Positions 52,553 to 62,462 are shown, counted from the stretch's first letter. The stretch is DNA of 64,000 bases from Nostoc sp. FACHB-892 (GCF_014698795.1 NZ_JACJTR010000003.1:1-64000); one strand, 5' to 3'. Made by a program: numbers and translations. Notes: generated from the letters alone by a model not told the origin.

Positions 52553-53734
52553 TTACCCCAACTTTTCAAACAAATCCGCCAAAATTACATTAGAAAACAA
52601 AAACCCTTGGGGATCAATCAAACGCAACCTTCCTTCTACAACTTCCACCCAACCTTTCTCAAAATATCCTTGCAAACACTGGCAAATTTCTTCAACCTTC
52701 TCTTCCCCAAACCCCTGCACTAACGCCGCTAAACTTAAACCCTCCGCCAAACGCAACCCCAGCATTAACGTTTCTAACAATACTTCGTTTAGGGGAGTCA
52801 CATCACAATCAATCACACCGCCAGCTTGCACCCACTGGTAATACTCCCTAGTCTTGCGCGGACGGGTGAAGCGCTTCCCGTCAACATAACTCGCCGCACC
52901 CATACCAAAGCCATAATAAGGACAGTTTTCCCAATAGACTCGATTATGCCTACACTGATGGCCAGGTTGAGCATAATTGGAAATTTCATAATGCTCATAA
53001 CCTGCACCAGTCAAAACTTGCTGCCCCATCTGGTACATTTGGACTGTAGCTTCATCCGTAGGCAAAGGAGTATCACCCGGTTTGTAGTAACGACCAAAAG
53101 CTGTACCTGGTTCGATGGTAAGATCATAGATAGAAATGTGAGTGGGTACAAGCTCCACTGCTTTTTCTAGGGAATCCTGCCATTGATCCAAAGACTGATG
53201 CGGCAACCCGGAAATTAAGTCTAAGCTAAATTCGGGAATCTCGACTTGGTGAATTAGTTCCACAGCTGCAAAAATATCCTCAACTGAGTGCGATCGCCCC
53301 GCCCTTTGCAATAATTCTGATTGAAAGGCTTGTACACCTAAACTTACTCGGTTCACACCCGCATTGCGATAGCCTGCTATATGTGGTAAATCAAAGGTGG
53401 CTGGGTCAATTTCCATAGAAATTTCTGCCCCAGAGGCAATACCAAAATGCTTCTCTAACTCTGTTACTATCCGTTGTAGTTGCTCTATTGATAGCAGCGA
53501 AGGAGTACCGCCACCAAAGAAAATTGTCTTTAGAGGTTGGCCAAATGCTGGTGTAATGGCAATTTCTTGACATAGTACCTCAACATATTGGGAGATAGTA
53601 CCAGATGTTTCGCCCCGCAAGCGATCGCCCACAACAGACACCGGGAAATCACAATAAAAACACCGCCGTCTGCAAAAGGGAATATGCACATAAGCAGAAC
53701 TCGCAATTCCAGAAATACTAAATTTTTGACTCAT
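52553..53734 (-). CDS. hemW: Radical SAM haem chaperone HemW
   Basis: A 393-residue radical SAM protein of the HemW/HemN-like family. It has YVHIPFCRRRCFYCDFPV with the CxxxCxxC iron-sulfur motif (Cys21, Cys25, Cys28), the FFGGGTPSLL glycine motif, and the family blocks VNRVSLGVQAF and GLPHQSLDQW. The C-terminal HemN domain is present (ISIYDLTIEPGT, YEHYEISNYA). HemW delivers haem to target proteins. It is often misnamed coproporphyrinogen III oxidase, but it lacks the extra Cys and N-terminal residues of true HemN. Confidence 0.92.
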   Translation of the reverse strand: MSQKFSISGIASSAYVHIPFCRRRCFYCDFPVSVVGDRLRGETSGTISQYVEVLCQEIAITPAFGQPLKTIFFGGGTPSLLSIEQLQRIVTELEKHFGIASGAEISMEIDPATFDLPHIAGYRNAGVNRVSLGVQAFQSELLQRAGRSHSVEDIFAAVELIHQVEIPEFSLDLISGLPHQSLDQWQDSLEKAVELVPTHISIYDLTIEPGTAFGRYYKPGDTPLPTDEATVQMYQMGQQVLTGAGYEHYEISNYAQPGHQCRHNRVYWENCPYYGFGMGAASYVDGKRFTRPRKTREYYQWVQAGGVIDCDVTPLNEVLLETLMLGLRLAEGLSLAALVQGFGEEKVEEICQCLQGYFEKGWVEVVEGRLRLIDPQGFLFSNVILADLFEKLG

Positions 53735-53985
53735 TTTGAGAAAAGTTTTAAGTTAAGCCAACTGCGAATTAAAAACAGTGAAAATGAATAGTTTATTTAC
53801 AATTTTTTGCGGTTTTACAACAAAATAATGAAAAATATTAAGATAAAAGCCTTTAGTTATAATAAATGCAGATATTGCCCTACTAAACCCTTAGTGTAAG
53901 TCAATATTGATTAGTTTATCTTACCGATGAAATAAAAAATACTTAACTTTATCGGTGAACACAGTTGCAGGAAAACAAGACAACC

Positions 53986-55062
53986 ATGCTTGACGCCATT
54001 ATTATTTTCTCATTTATCTTAGCAGCGTCGGGAATAGGGTTCTACAGCATCGAACTACTACCCAATGGCACGCTAGATCAAGTAACAAATCTTGAAGCTT
54101 TACGCTTAATTGTTGCCGTCTTTGCCGCTATTATTGGTGGTGCGATCGGGCTGAGTTTCCAGACGACATATCGTCGCCTAGAGTCACAAATCAAAGAAAT
54201 GCCTCTGGAAGTGATCTTAACTCGTGCGATCGGCTTAGTGATTGGGCTATTGCTAGCTAACCTGATGCTAGCCCCACTATTTTTGCTACCCATCCCGGCA
54301 GATTTTGGATTTATTAAGCCACTAGTGGCAGTCGTCGGCAGTATTATCCTCTCCGTCACTGGCATGAATTTGGCAGACACCCACGGGCGAGGCTTATTAC
54401 GGTTTATTAATCCCAACACCGTCGAATCGATGGTAGTGGAAGGAACGCTAAAACCAGCCAATACCAAAGTTTTAGACACCAGTTGCATTATCGATGGTCG
54501 CATTGAAGCGTTATTAGAAACAGGGTTTTTGGAAGGGCAAATTCTTGTACCGCAGTTTGTCTTGCAAGAACTCCAACAAGTAGCGGATGCTAGTAAAGAT
54601 CAAAAGCGAGTGCGGGGAAGGCGAGGACTAGAAATTCTCAACCGCATTAAAGAACAATATCCCGATCGCATCGTGATTAATACAATTGACTACGAAGATA
54701 TTCCCACAGTGGACGCTAAGTTAGTACGTTTCGCCCAAGAAATTAGCGGTACATTGCTAACTAACGACTACAACTTGTCTAAAGTCGCCAGTGTTCAGAA
54801 AGTACCTGTTTTGAATGTGAATGATTTAGTAAATGCCGTCCGTCCTAGTTATTTACCTGGCGACAACCTGGATTTAAAAATTCTCAAGGAAGGCAAAGAA
54901 CCCAGTCAAGGCATTGGCTACTTAGATGACGGCACAATGGTAGTCGTTGAAGAAGGCAGCAGTTATGTGGGTGGTGAATTGCGAGTAGTAGTTACCAGTG
55001 CTTTGCAAACCACCGCAGGAAGAATGATTTTTGCCAAACCCCAAGCTTCAGCATTGGCGTGA
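53986..55062 (+). CDS. PIN/TRAM domain membrane protein (YacL-like)
   Basis: A protein of 358 residues from the ATG at 53986 (a TTG at 53965 would add seven). The N-terminal 130 residues form about four membrane helices. A PIN nuclease domain follows (VLDTSCIIDGRIEALLETGFLEGQILVPQFVLQELQQVADASKDQKRVRGRRGL with acidic active-site residues, TLLTNDYNLSKVA). A C-terminal TRAM domain (GIGYLDDGTMVVVEEGSSYVGGELRVVVTSALQTTAGRMIF) probably binds RNA. Relatives are widespread in Gram-positives and cyanobacteria; the physiological role is uncertain. Confidence 0.9.
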   Translation: MLDAIIIFSFILAASGIGFYSIELLPNGTLDQVTNLEALRLIVAVFAAIIGGAIGLSFQTTYRRLESQIKEMPLEVILTRAIGLVIGLLLANLMLAPLFLLPIPADFGFIKPLVAVVGSIILSVTGMNLADTHGRGLLRFINPNTVESMVVEGTLKPANTKVLDTSCIIDGRIEALLETGFLEGQILVPQFVLQELQQVADASKDQKRVRGRRGLEILNRIKEQYPDRIVINTIDYEDIPTVDAKLVRFAQEISGTLLTNDYNLSKVASVQKVPVLNVNDLVNAVRPSYLPGDNLDLKILKEGKEPSQGIGYLDDGTMVVVEEGSSYVGGELRVVVTSALQTTAGRMIFAKPQASALA

Positions 55063-55126
55063 GGGAAATGTCCGGTGCAATTAAATATAAATTGTGCAAT
55101 CGGTGCAGTCAACCTGCACCGATTAT

Positions 55127-55321
55127 TTATTTGGAATCACCAGACTCAGTTACCTGCAAATACTGTAACTGCTCAATAGATAACCCTGTCAACCTTGCTA
55201 TTTGTTCTAATGGCATACCAGTATTAAAAAGATTGCTTGCCACTTCAAGTAAAGCTTCAGCTTTGCCTTCTTCTAAAATATCTTGATAAATCACTGACTC
55301 GCGCATAATATCTGACCTCAA
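55127..55321 (-). CDS. C-terminal fragment of an Rpn/PD-(D/E)XK transposase-like protein
   Basis: A 64-residue protein, MRESVIYQDILEEGKAEALLEVASNLFNTGMPLEQIARLTGLSIEQLQYL. This matches the C-terminal tail of the Rpn/DUF4351 group of recombination-promoting nucleases, which are abundant in cyanobacteria. The nuclease domain is absent, so this is a truncated remnant. It may still be translated, but no function can be assigned. Confidence 0.6.
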   Translation of the reverse strand: MRSDIMRESVIYQDILEEGKAEALLEVASNLFNTGMPLEQIARLTGLSIEQLQYLQVTESGDSK

Positions 55322-55353
55322 AACTCGTCTGATAACCTCTTTGGTCTAGCAAG

Positions 55354-55611
55354 ATGCAAATAACAGAAGCAAAACTTACAACATACAAGGAATTTGCAGC
55401 CACAACAGGAGAGTACAAATCATCAATTTCTAACAACCGGATGGTGTGGATAGTGAGTGGTTTTGTCCAAGGTGAGTTAAGAATGTCTAGAGGTAGAAGT
55501 GTCTGTACTGATAACGCTAAACTTGTGGAACTAATGGATGCAGAAACTGGCGATTCTTTTGGTAGAAGTATTTACTGTCCCCCAAACAACGTGATAAATT
55601 TTATGCCGTGA
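55354..55611 (+). CDS. Small hypothetical protein
   Basis: An 85-residue protein without signal peptide or membrane helix (start MQITEAKLTTYKEFAAT, end GRSIYCPPNNVINFMP). The mid-part RMVWIVSGFVQGELRMSRGRSVCT looks like two beta strands. Nothing recognisable. Codon usage appears normal for the window. It is divergent from the Rpn fragment. Confidence 0.45.
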   Translation: MQITEAKLTTYKEFAATTGEYKSSISNNRMVWIVSGFVQGELRMSRGRSVCTDNAKLVELMDAETGDSFGRSIYCPPNNVINFMP

Positions 55612-55758
55612 ATTTGACGCATAAATGGAGGGATACTATAAAAAACATATCTTAAAGCGATCGCTTCTACAAGAGTTGTGAATATACCAATTTGGATAGA
55701 AATAAGCCGTAATTCTGCGCTTCATTATCTATAGTAATGGCAAGTTCGTCCGTCAGCA

Positions 55759-56151
55759 CTAAGTTGAATGCTCATAAATCTCTAACGGCAAATTATCTGG
55801 GTCTTTAAAAAAAGTAAATTTTTTATTTGTAATCTCATCAACTCTGATATTTTCTACCTCCACTCCTTTCGATTTTAAATAAAAAACAGTTTCCTCAACA
55901 TCATCAACTTTAAAAGCAAGATGTCTTAAACCACAAGCCTCCGGTTTACTAGGCCGTTGTGAAGGATTTGGGAAAGAAAATAGCTCTATTTCAGCATTTT
56001 CTCCAACTCGCAAATCTAATTTATAAGAATTTCTCTCGGCGCGAAAAGTCTCTTGAATAATCGGAAATCCTAAAACTTCCACATAAAATTTTTTGGAGCG
56101 ATCATAGTCAGAACAAATAATAGCTACATGATGAATGCCTGTAGTTTTCAT
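55759..56151 (-). CDS. VOC-family (glyoxalase-like, YaeR type) protein
   Basis: A 130-residue vicinal oxygen chelate protein. It has IHHVAIICSDYDRSKKFYVEVLGFPIIQE at the start and metal-binding positions His8 (IHHVA), Glu in IELFSFP, His in GLRHLAFKVDDVEETV and Glu in LPLEIYEH. This matches the YaeR/SMU1112c group of metalloenzymes with unknown substrate, not a classical glyoxalase I. Single-gene unit. Confidence 0.85.
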   Translation of the reverse strand: MKTTGIHHVAIICSDYDRSKKFYVEVLGFPIIQETFRAERNSYKLDLRVGENAEIELFSFPNPSQRPSKPEACGLRHLAFKVDDVEETVFYLKSKGVEVENIRVDEITNKKFTFFKDPDNLPLEIYEHST

Positions 56152-56238
56152 GTGTACTTCTCAAGCTAACAACCATTTACCTGTAGCACTTTTAGCAGAT
56201 TTTTGCTAGTTTTTGCTAGATAAGGGCTTTAGCAAAGT

Positions 56239-56301
56239 GCTAATCTGGAAAATGCAGACCTTGATGCCATCAGCCTTAAAGACGCTGATTTATTTGGAGT
56301 A
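56239..56301 (+). pseudogene. Tiny pentapeptide-repeat protein remnant
   Basis: About 20 codons read ANLENADLDAISLKDADLFG, the A(D/N)LxX pattern of pentapeptide-repeat proteins. An upstream in-frame stop and no start codon show it is a scar. Nothing else of the gene remains. Confidence 0.5.
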
Positions 56302-56394
56302 ATATTGATCACTGTAGATTCAGATTATAACTACTACATTTTGGTATGAAGCAATATACAACGATGATTTTCATAAGGAGATAGGGTTACTTCC

Positions 56395-56637
56395 ATGAAA
56401 TTAGATCGCATCACCAGCAATCCCAATCGCATGAATGGACAGCCCTCTATTCGTAATCTTCGCCTTACCGTTCGTCGGGTGATTGAGTTATTAGCTACCT
56501 ACCCTAATCGAGAAGAACTGCGCCAGGAGTTTCCCGAATTAGAAGATGAAGATATTCAGCAAGCCTTAATTTTTGCATCGTCCTACTTGGACGATCGCAT
56601 CATTGAACTACCCAACCGCTATGAAACTGTTGCTTGA
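56395..56637 (+). CDS. DUF433 antitoxin-like protein
   Basis: An 80-residue protein with the DUF433 pattern (LDRITSNPNRMNGQPSIRNLRLTVRRVIELLATYPNREELRQEFPELEDEDIQQALIFASSYLDDRI), a small helix-turn-helix-like domain. DUF433 genes commonly pair with a DUF5615 PIN-like gene as a toxin-antitoxin system. The next gene overlaps it by 17 bases. It has AAGGAGATAGGG upstream, a good ribosome binding site. Confidence 0.85.
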   Translation: MKLDRITSNPNRMNGQPSIRNLRLTVRRVIELLATYPNREELRQEFPELEDEDIQQALIFASSYLDDRIIELPNRYETVA

Positions 56638-56995
56638 TCAGGGATTACCACTCTCTGCGGCAGCATTGCTACGTGATGCAGGTATCGACACTATCCATGT
56701 GGGTGAAATTGGGATGTCTGAAGCTGAAGATGCAGAAATCATCCAGAGAGCTAGAGAAGAGAAACGTGTTGTTGCTACACTCGATGCAGATTTTCATACA
56801 TTGCTGGCGCTAACGCAAGCAACTACTCCTTCAGTCATTCGTATTCGTATTGAAAGGTTACGTTCTCAAGCATTAGCGCATCTGTTGCTGGCGGTAATCG
56901 CTGAGTGTGAAGAGGATTTGGAACAAGGAGCAGCCGTTACAGTTGAGCCAAGCCGTATTCGTATCCGTCGTTTACCGTTGTTGCCTGATGTCTAA
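56621..56995 (+). CDS. DUF5615 PIN-like toxin
   Basis: A 124-residue protein from the ATG at 56621, MKLLLDQGLPLSAAALLRDAGIDTIHVGEIGMSEAEDAEIIQRAREEKRVVATLDADFHTLLAL. These are the conserved Asp residues of the Mut7-C/DUF5615 PIN-like fold (Asp6, Glu near 42-44, Asp63-Asp65). The overlapping DUF433 gene is its presumed antitoxin. The longer frame upstream lies within DUF433 and does not fit the family. The pair appears intact. Confidence 0.85.
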   Translation: MKLLLDQGLPLSAAALLRDAGIDTIHVGEIGMSEAEDAEIIQRAREEKRVVATLDADFHTLLALTQATTPSVIRIRIERLRSQALAHLLLAVIAECEEDLEQGAAVTVEPSRIRIRRLPLLPDV

Positions 56996-57030
56996 GCGAT
57001 CGCATATTTAACTTAAATTTATATTAAATC

Positions 57031-57121
57031 AGCAAAAAGGCTTATTGCTTTCTCAAAACTTCATATTTAATAAGCAAAAAGCCATATTGCTTACTCAAAA
57101 TGGTGTTTTACTTTCTCAAAC
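57031..57121. repeat. Direct repeats AGCAAAAAG...ATTGCTT.CTCAAAA
   Basis: AGCAAAAAGGCTTATTGCTT+TCTCAAAA (57031-57058) and AGCAAAAAGCCATATTGCTT+ACTCAAAA (57073-57100) match at 24 of 28 positions with a 42-base period. A partial third copy with TTTACTTTCTCAAA follows at 57107-57120. Their role is unknown; iteron-like or regulatory binding sites are possible. Confidence 0.55.
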
Positions 57122-57187
57122 CTCAGTTTGCTTGTTTATTTAAGTAATTTCCGCATTCATTTTAGTATATCGTTAAGCCGTTAGCTT

Positions 57188-57216
57188 GCGATGCCTGCGG
57201 CGGGCGTAGCCATCGC
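57188..57216. repeat. GC-rich inverted dispersed repeat
   Basis: GCGATGCCTGCGGCGGGCGT followed by AGCCATCGC, with GCGATG/CATCGC termini inverted. It is a diverged relative of the repeats in cheA and the rhomboid gene. Confidence 0.55.
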
Positions 57217-57360
57217 TTCATTCAGCAAGAATCTCTCAACAGCTTACTATTACTGGTGACTATGCTAGCTCGTTAGTTAAATATAAGTGATTGACAAAGG
57301 TTTTAAGCGATGAACCAGATATTAAAAATCAAGGCTGAACACATTTATCGAAATATGACT

Positions 57361-57410
57361 ATCGCCTTGTTGCAATTTCGCCTCGGCTAACTGGGTTTGG
57401 CGATACTTCG
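57361..57410. repeat. 50-bp duplicated fragment of the VWA gene
   Basis: The stretch matches positions 58327-58376 of the downstream VWA gene at 49 of 50 bases. It begins ATCGCCTTGTTGCAATTTCG and ends GGCGATACTTCG, directly before the vapC stop. Outside the block the similarity ends abruptly. It may be the scar of a deletion or insertion between VWA paralogues. Confidence 0.75.
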
Positions 57411-57412
57411 TT

Positions 57413-58008
<596 letters not shown>

Positions 58009-58149
58009 TCAAACTCTTCGCTGGTTGTTAATCAATAAGTTAAGAATATGCCACTACTTTGTTGCTCAATTGAGGAATAGAATATTTTTTATCGCTTTGC
58101 GCCTTGGCACGAAACTTTCATCCCGTCAATCAGCAACGCTGAATTTTTA

Positions 58150-59430
58150 CTATTCTTGTAAAACAGTTTTTGATACAATCCTAGTTTTCTTAAGGTCTGC
58201 TTCGGAAAGTTCTTCGCCAGCTTGCAGGCGGGTAGCGGAGGTTTGCAACACTGTCGCTGCACCTTTATCTCCTATTTGTAAAGCGGTTTTAGCTGCTGTT
58301 TGTAGCATTGTAGCTGCACCAGTGCGATCGCCTTGTTGCAATTTCGCCTCGGCTAACTGGGTTTGGCGATATTTCGCTAATGCTAAAATAGACTGTTGTA
58401 CCTGGGGATTAGACGCTGGTTGATATGCCCGCACTACATCTGCATACACCGACATCAAGGGCGAAAGCAAGCCTTGTTCGTTAACCAACGGGTCATCATA
58501 ACGGATTTGCAGATGAGCGATCGCCTGTTTACCCTCTGGCAATTGTCCCAGATAAATGTTCGCCAAAACTACCCGTTCTACATCCTGCATCAAATCTCCC
58601 AAACGTACAGCAAAGCTACCATCAGCTTCGGGTTCCACTGGTAACTCGATTGTGTCTGGCGCAACTTGGGCAATGGGTTTAAGTTCTGCTAATCGCACAT
58701 TGGGCACTAGAGATAACAGCAAATAGGCATTAGTTAGCCCAATAGACTGAATCCGTCCAAACAGTCGGCTAAATTGCTCCACAGCTTGTTCAGGGCGTTC
58801 AATATGAGTTAACGTCCCACCGCCAACATCGGCAATTTTTTCTAGCAAATCCTGATTCCAGTTATTGCCAAATCCGAAAGTGTTGATAGTTAGATTTAGC
58901 TTGACAGCCTTTTGCGCCAGTTTGAGACAGCGCTTGTTGTCATCTCGCCCGATATCCCACTTCCAAACCCGTAAACCGCTTTCACCATGCCCATCCGTCA
59001 GCAAAAACGCCTGGGAAACAGCGCCTCTTGTGCCCTTCATCAGTTCTGTAATTCCCAGTTCCAAACCTTCAGCGATCGCAGTACCGCCGCTAGCGCTGAG
59101 TTTGCTTTTTATTTGAGATTTGATGCTTTCGGGGTCTTCGATCGCTTGGTTAGGGATAATCACTTCCGCAGAACCGGAAAAAGCCACAACTGAGATGCGA
59201 TCGCCTACTTTCAACCGATCTATTAATCCTTCCACTGCCTGGATCACCGTTTTAATTGGTTGTCCATGCATAGAACCACTTTTATCCAGAATCAAGCAGA
59301 GGTTAAGGGGCAGATTTTGGTCAAACTCATCAGCGATTGCAAAAATCGTCATTGCCAATTGACGTTGGCTACAAGTTTTAGCCACATCAACATTATTGTC
59401 ATTTAACGCCGATAGCAATTTAACTTTCAT
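58150..59430 (-). CDS. von Willebrand factor A domain protein, paralogue 1
   Basis: A 426-residue protein with an N-terminal VWA domain carrying the MIDAS motif LILDKSGSMHG, then SGGTAIAEGL and LLTDGHGESG. A C-terminal repeat region follows, rich in AATMLQTAAKTALQ and AATVLQTSATRLQ. It lacks a signal peptide. It is full-length homologous to the upstream gene at 59443. An extra SGLRVWKWDIGRDD segment sits after the third MIDAS residue. Metal-dependent binding of a partner is likely; the partner is unknown. Confidence 0.88.
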   Translation of the reverse strand: MKVKLLSALNDNNVDVAKTCSQRQLAMTIFAIADEFDQNLPLNLCLILDKSGSMHGQPIKTVIQAVEGLIDRLKVGDRISVVAFSGSAEVIIPNQAIEDPESIKSQIKSKLSASGGTAIAEGLELGITELMKGTRGAVSQAFLLTDGHGESGLRVWKWDIGRDDNKRCLKLAQKAVKLNLTINTFGFGNNWNQDLLEKIADVGGGTLTHIERPEQAVEQFSRLFGRIQSIGLTNAYLLLSLVPNVRLAELKPIAQVAPDTIELPVEPEADGSFAVRLGDLMQDVERVVLANIYLGQLPEGKQAIAHLQIRYDDPLVNEQGLLSPLMSVYADVVRAYQPASNPQVQQSILALAKYRQTQLAEAKLQQGDRTGAATMLQTAAKTALQIGDKGAATVLQTSATRLQAGEELSEADLKKTRIVSKTVLQE

Positions 59431-59442
59431 CTAAACCTGAGT

Positions 59443-60699
59443 TTACTGGGGAGGGGTATCTTGCAAAACTGTTTTGGAGACAATTCTGGTTTTCTTGCGA
59501 TCGCTTTCGGATAAATCTCCACCAGATTGTAGCTGGGTAGCAGAAGTTTGCAACACCGTTGCCGCCCCAGTATCTCCCATTTGCAGTGCAGTTTTAGCAG
59601 CCGTTTGTAACATTGTCGCCGCACCAGAGCGATCGCCCTGTTGCAATTTCGTTTCGGCTAGCTGGGTTTGGCGATACTTGGCTAATGCCAAAATAGACTG
59701 TTGCACCTGGGGATTCGGATCTGCTTGGTAGTTTTTCACTACATGGGCATAAACTGGGATATTTGGTGTAACTAAACCTATCTTGTTAGCGGCTGGATCA
59801 TCGTAGCGGACTTGCACATTAGCGATCGCTTGTTCACCTGTTGGCAATTGTCCCAAATAAATATTAGCTAATATCACCCGTTCTGCATCTTTCATTAAAT
59901 CTCCCAACCGCACAGCGAAACGTCCATCAGCTTCTTGTTGCAGTGGTAACTCAATTGTGTCTGGGGAAACTTGGGCTACAGGTTTGAGTTCCGCTAACCG
60001 GACATGGGGCATCAGGGATAATAGCAGATAAGCGTTAGTCAGTCCCACGGTTTGAATGCGGCTGAACAGGCGATTAAACTCATCCACTGCCTGATCGGGT
60101 TTTTGAATGTAAGATAAAGTACCTAAACCAGCATCAGCGATTTTTTCTAAAACATCTTGGTTCCAATTGTCACCAAATCCTAAAGTGTTCAAAGTCAAAT
60201 TATAGCTAGCAGCCAATTGGGCGAATTTTAAACAGCGATTATTGTCACCGTGTTCATTTTCCCCATCAGTTAATAGGAAGGCTTGGGAAACAGTATCTTT
60301 TTTTCCCTTTGCCAACTCCTCAATCCCCAAGCGCAATCCTTCATCAATCGCAGTTCCACCATCGGCGGCTAGGCGGTTAATTTGATTTTTGATTTTTTCT
60401 GGATCTTCGACAGTTTGATTAGGTACTAAGACTTTGGCACGATGATCGAAAACTACAACACTAAGGCGATCGCCACGGTTGAGCCTATCTACCAGACGAT
60501 TCGCGGCTTTTTTGACCGTTTCTAGCGATCGCCCATTCATAGAACCACTATGATCGAGAATCAAGCATAAATTTAGAGGCACATTCCGGTCTTGAGTCTC
60601 TGCGATCGCTGAAATCGAAATTCCCAACTGACGTTGACTATTCAGTTGATTCGCGTCCAAATTACCATCATTCAAGGCAGGCTGCAAACTAACCTTCAT
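59443..60699 (-). CDS. von Willebrand factor A domain protein, paralogue 2
   Basis: A 418-residue VWA protein closely similar to its downstream neighbour: LILDHSGSMNG (MIDAS), ADGGTAIDEGL and LLTDGENEHGDN. It has the same C-terminal helical repeats with the sequence QTAAKTALQMGDTGAATVLQ and shares the RIVSKTVLQ terminus. The pair arose by tandem duplication and is separated by only 12 bases, suggesting an operon. A 50-bp piece of a third copy lies at 57361. The function is not known. Confidence 0.88.
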   Translation of the reverse strand: MKVSLQPALNDGNLDANQLNSQRQLGISISAIAETQDRNVPLNLCLILDHSGSMNGRSLETVKKAANRLVDRLNRGDRLSVVVFDHRAKVLVPNQTVEDPEKIKNQINRLAADGGTAIDEGLRLGIEELAKGKKDTVSQAFLLTDGENEHGDNNRCLKFAQLAASYNLTLNTLGFGDNWNQDVLEKIADAGLGTLSYIQKPDQAVDEFNRLFSRIQTVGLTNAYLLLSLMPHVRLAELKPVAQVSPDTIELPLQQEADGRFAVRLGDLMKDAERVILANIYLGQLPTGEQAIANVQVRYDDPAANKIGLVTPNIPVYAHVVKNYQADPNPQVQQSILALAKYRQTQLAETKLQQGDRSGAATMLQTAAKTALQMGDTGAATVLQTSATQLQSGGDLSESDRKKTRIVSKTVLQDTPPQ

Positions 60700-60937
60700 A
60701 ACTCAAAGTCCTTATTCAGGATATACATATTAATAAATAACTTTAAAGCACCACTTTAGCTCTACGGAAAACCTATCCAACACAAATACATGAATATAAT
60801 CAGAATATCTTAGAAGCCAAACATTGGCAGATGTGAAGCTGCCTGAAGCATTAGGGAGAAATCCGCACCTTGAGGAGAGCTATCATCGCGCTAGGATGTA
60901 TTACAGTTAACGGCATAGTTTCAGGCGATCAGTTGCT

Positions 60938-61600
60938 ATGGACATTTCCCCAATTAAGGCTGTTCAAGCCCCATATTACGGCGATAACTTTTACCGGACA
61001 CCGCCGCCAGATTTACCTTCCCTCTTATTGAAGGAGCGAATTGTCTATCTGGGGATGCCACTGGTGCCTGCTGTCACAGAATTAATCGTGGCCGAGTTGC
61101 TGTTTTTGCAGTCCGACGACCCAGAAAAACCGATTAAAATCTATATCAACTCTACCGGCACTTCCGGTTACAGTGGCGAACCCATTGGCTTTGAAACCGA
61201 AGCCTTCGCCATCTACGACACAATGAGATATATCAAGCCTCCTATCCACACCATCTGCGTCGGTTCTGCGATGGGTATGGCAGCAATGCTCCTGAGTGCA
61301 GGTACAAAAGGTTGCCGCGCTAGTTTACCTCACTCCTCGATTATCCTGCATCAGCCTAAGAGCTACGCCCAAGGACAAGCAACGGATATTCAAATTCGTG
61401 CTAGGGAAGTTTTGGTAAACAAAGGGGCCTTAGTTGATATCTTGCATCGCACTACTGGACAGCCTCCAGAAAAAATTACTAAAGATATGGATCGGCTGTT
61501 ATATATGACACCCTATGAAGCAAAGGAATACGGGCTTATTGACCGAGTTTTTGAGAAAGAAGAACTCGCAAATCCTCCACTTCCTGCCAGTGTCCTTTAA
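60938..61600 (+). CDS. clpR: ClpR, catalytically inactive Clp protease subunit
   Basis: A 220-residue ClpP homologue with the family fold, but at the catalytic Ser position it has Gly113 (GSAMGMAAML against AASMGS in ClpP). The His is kept (His138, LHQP) and the N-terminus MDISPIKAVQAPYYGDNFYRTPPPDLPSLLL is characteristic of cyanobacterial ClpR. It forms a mixed ring with the active ClpP (ClpP3 type) encoded directly downstream, and this complex is essential in cyanobacteria. The extra TGTSGYSGEPIGFETE loop is also ClpR-specific. Confidence 0.93.
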   Translation: MDISPIKAVQAPYYGDNFYRTPPPDLPSLLLKERIVYLGMPLVPAVTELIVAELLFLQSDDPEKPIKIYINSTGTSGYSGEPIGFETEAFAIYDTMRYIKPPIHTICVGSAMGMAAMLLSAGTKGCRASLPHSSIILHQPKSYAQGQATDIQIRAREVLVNKGALVDILHRTTGQPPEKITKDMDRLLYMTPYEAKEYGLIDRVFEKEELANPPLPASVL

Positions 61601-61700
61601 TTTAGTTATGAGTTATGAGTTATGAGTTCTTGAAAACTTCTCACTCCTAACTTCCAACTCCTAACTTTCAACTCCTCACTCCTAACTCTCCCACCGTCCG
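61601..61700. repeat. Heptameric tandem repeats between clpR and clpP
   Basis: TTATGAG repeats (61604-61632) and a complementary CTCCTAACT/CCAACT block (61641-61690) fill the gap. The two blocks could pair into a hairpin in the clpR-clpP transcript. Confidence 0.7.
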
Positions 61701-61725
61701 CAAATTATTAAAAACGGAGTAAATT

Positions 61726-62337
61726 ATGCCTATAGGCGTTCCTAAAGTTCCTTACCGGATGCCCGGAGGACAATATACAGATTGGATTAGCATCTACGAT
61801 CGCCTTTACCGGGAACGGATTATATTCTTGGGGCGAGATGTTGATGATGAAATTGCCAATCAAATTATCGCTGTGATGCTGTATCTGGACTCAGATGATC
61901 CAGGTAAAGATATTTATTTATACATTAATTCCCCCGGTGGAATGGTCACTTCTGGCATGGCTATTTTTGACACCATGCAACATATCAAATCAGATGTAGT
62001 GACTATTTGCGTCGGTTTAGCGGCTTCAATGGGGTCTTTCCTGTTGGCTGCTGGCACCAAAGGCAAACGGCTAGCATTGCCTCACTCACGGATTATGATT
62101 CACCAGCCTTCAGGTGGCACTCGTGGGCAAGCAAGCGATATCGAGATTGAAGCTAGAGAGATTCTGCGGATTCGTCACCAACTCAATGGCATTTATGCCG
62201 ATAAAACCGGTCAGACCATAGAAAAGATTGAAAAAGATATGGATCGTGACTTTTTCATGTCTGCCGAAGAAGCAAAACAATACGGTTTAATTGACCGTGT
62301 GATTGAAGAACGAACCTCTATAGTAGCAGGGGAGTAG
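61726..62337 (+). CDS. clpP: ATP-dependent Clp protease proteolytic subunit
   Basis: A 203-residue active ClpP serine peptidase. The triad includes Ser101 in [14 protein letters not shown], His126 in [10 protein letters not shown] and the Asp in [16 protein letters not shown]. The N-terminus [15 protein letters not shown] is typical of the cyanobacterial isoform paired with ClpR. It lies 125 bases after clpR, and the pair is presumably co-transcribed. It degrades substrates unfolded by ClpC. Confidence 0.95.
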   Translation: MPIGVPKVPYRMPGGQYTDWISIYDRLYRERIIFLGRDVDDEIANQIIAVMLYLDSDDPGKDIYLYINSPGGMVTSGMAIFDTMQHIKSDVVTICVGLAASMGSFLLAAGTKGKRLALPHSRIMIHQPSGGTRGQASDIEIEAREILRIRHQLNGIYADKTGQTIEKIEKDMDRDFFMSAEEAKQYGLIDRVIEERTSIVAGE

Positions 62338-62462
62338 GGAGTAGGGAGTAGGGAGTAGGGGGGATGAGGGAGATGAGGAAGCAGGGGGAGCAGGGGAAGA
62401 ATTATAACTCCTAAGTCCCCATTCCCGATTCCCGATTCCCCATTCCCCACTCCCTTCCCTAA
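62334..62462. repeat. Tandem GGGAGTA and CCCGATT repeat block after clpP
   Basis: GTAGGGA heptamers (62338-62360), G-rich repeats (62360-62398) and CCCGATT/CCCCATT repeats (62418-62452) fill most of the gap. It belongs to the same class of intergenic repeats as at 7266 and 8222. Confidence 0.7.

Larger units (their letters stand above)
56996..57412. other. Repeat-rich intergenic region between two toxin-antitoxin pairs
   Basis: 417 bases with a pair of long direct repeats (57031-57058 and 57073-57100), a GC-rich inverted dispersed repeat (57188-57216) and a 50-bp fragment of the VWA gene (57361-57410). No gene of its own. Confidence 0.6.

Noticed and set aside
57031..57121. CRISPR array
   Set aside because: There are only two full copies with a 14-base gap, no regular spacers and no cas genes in the window.
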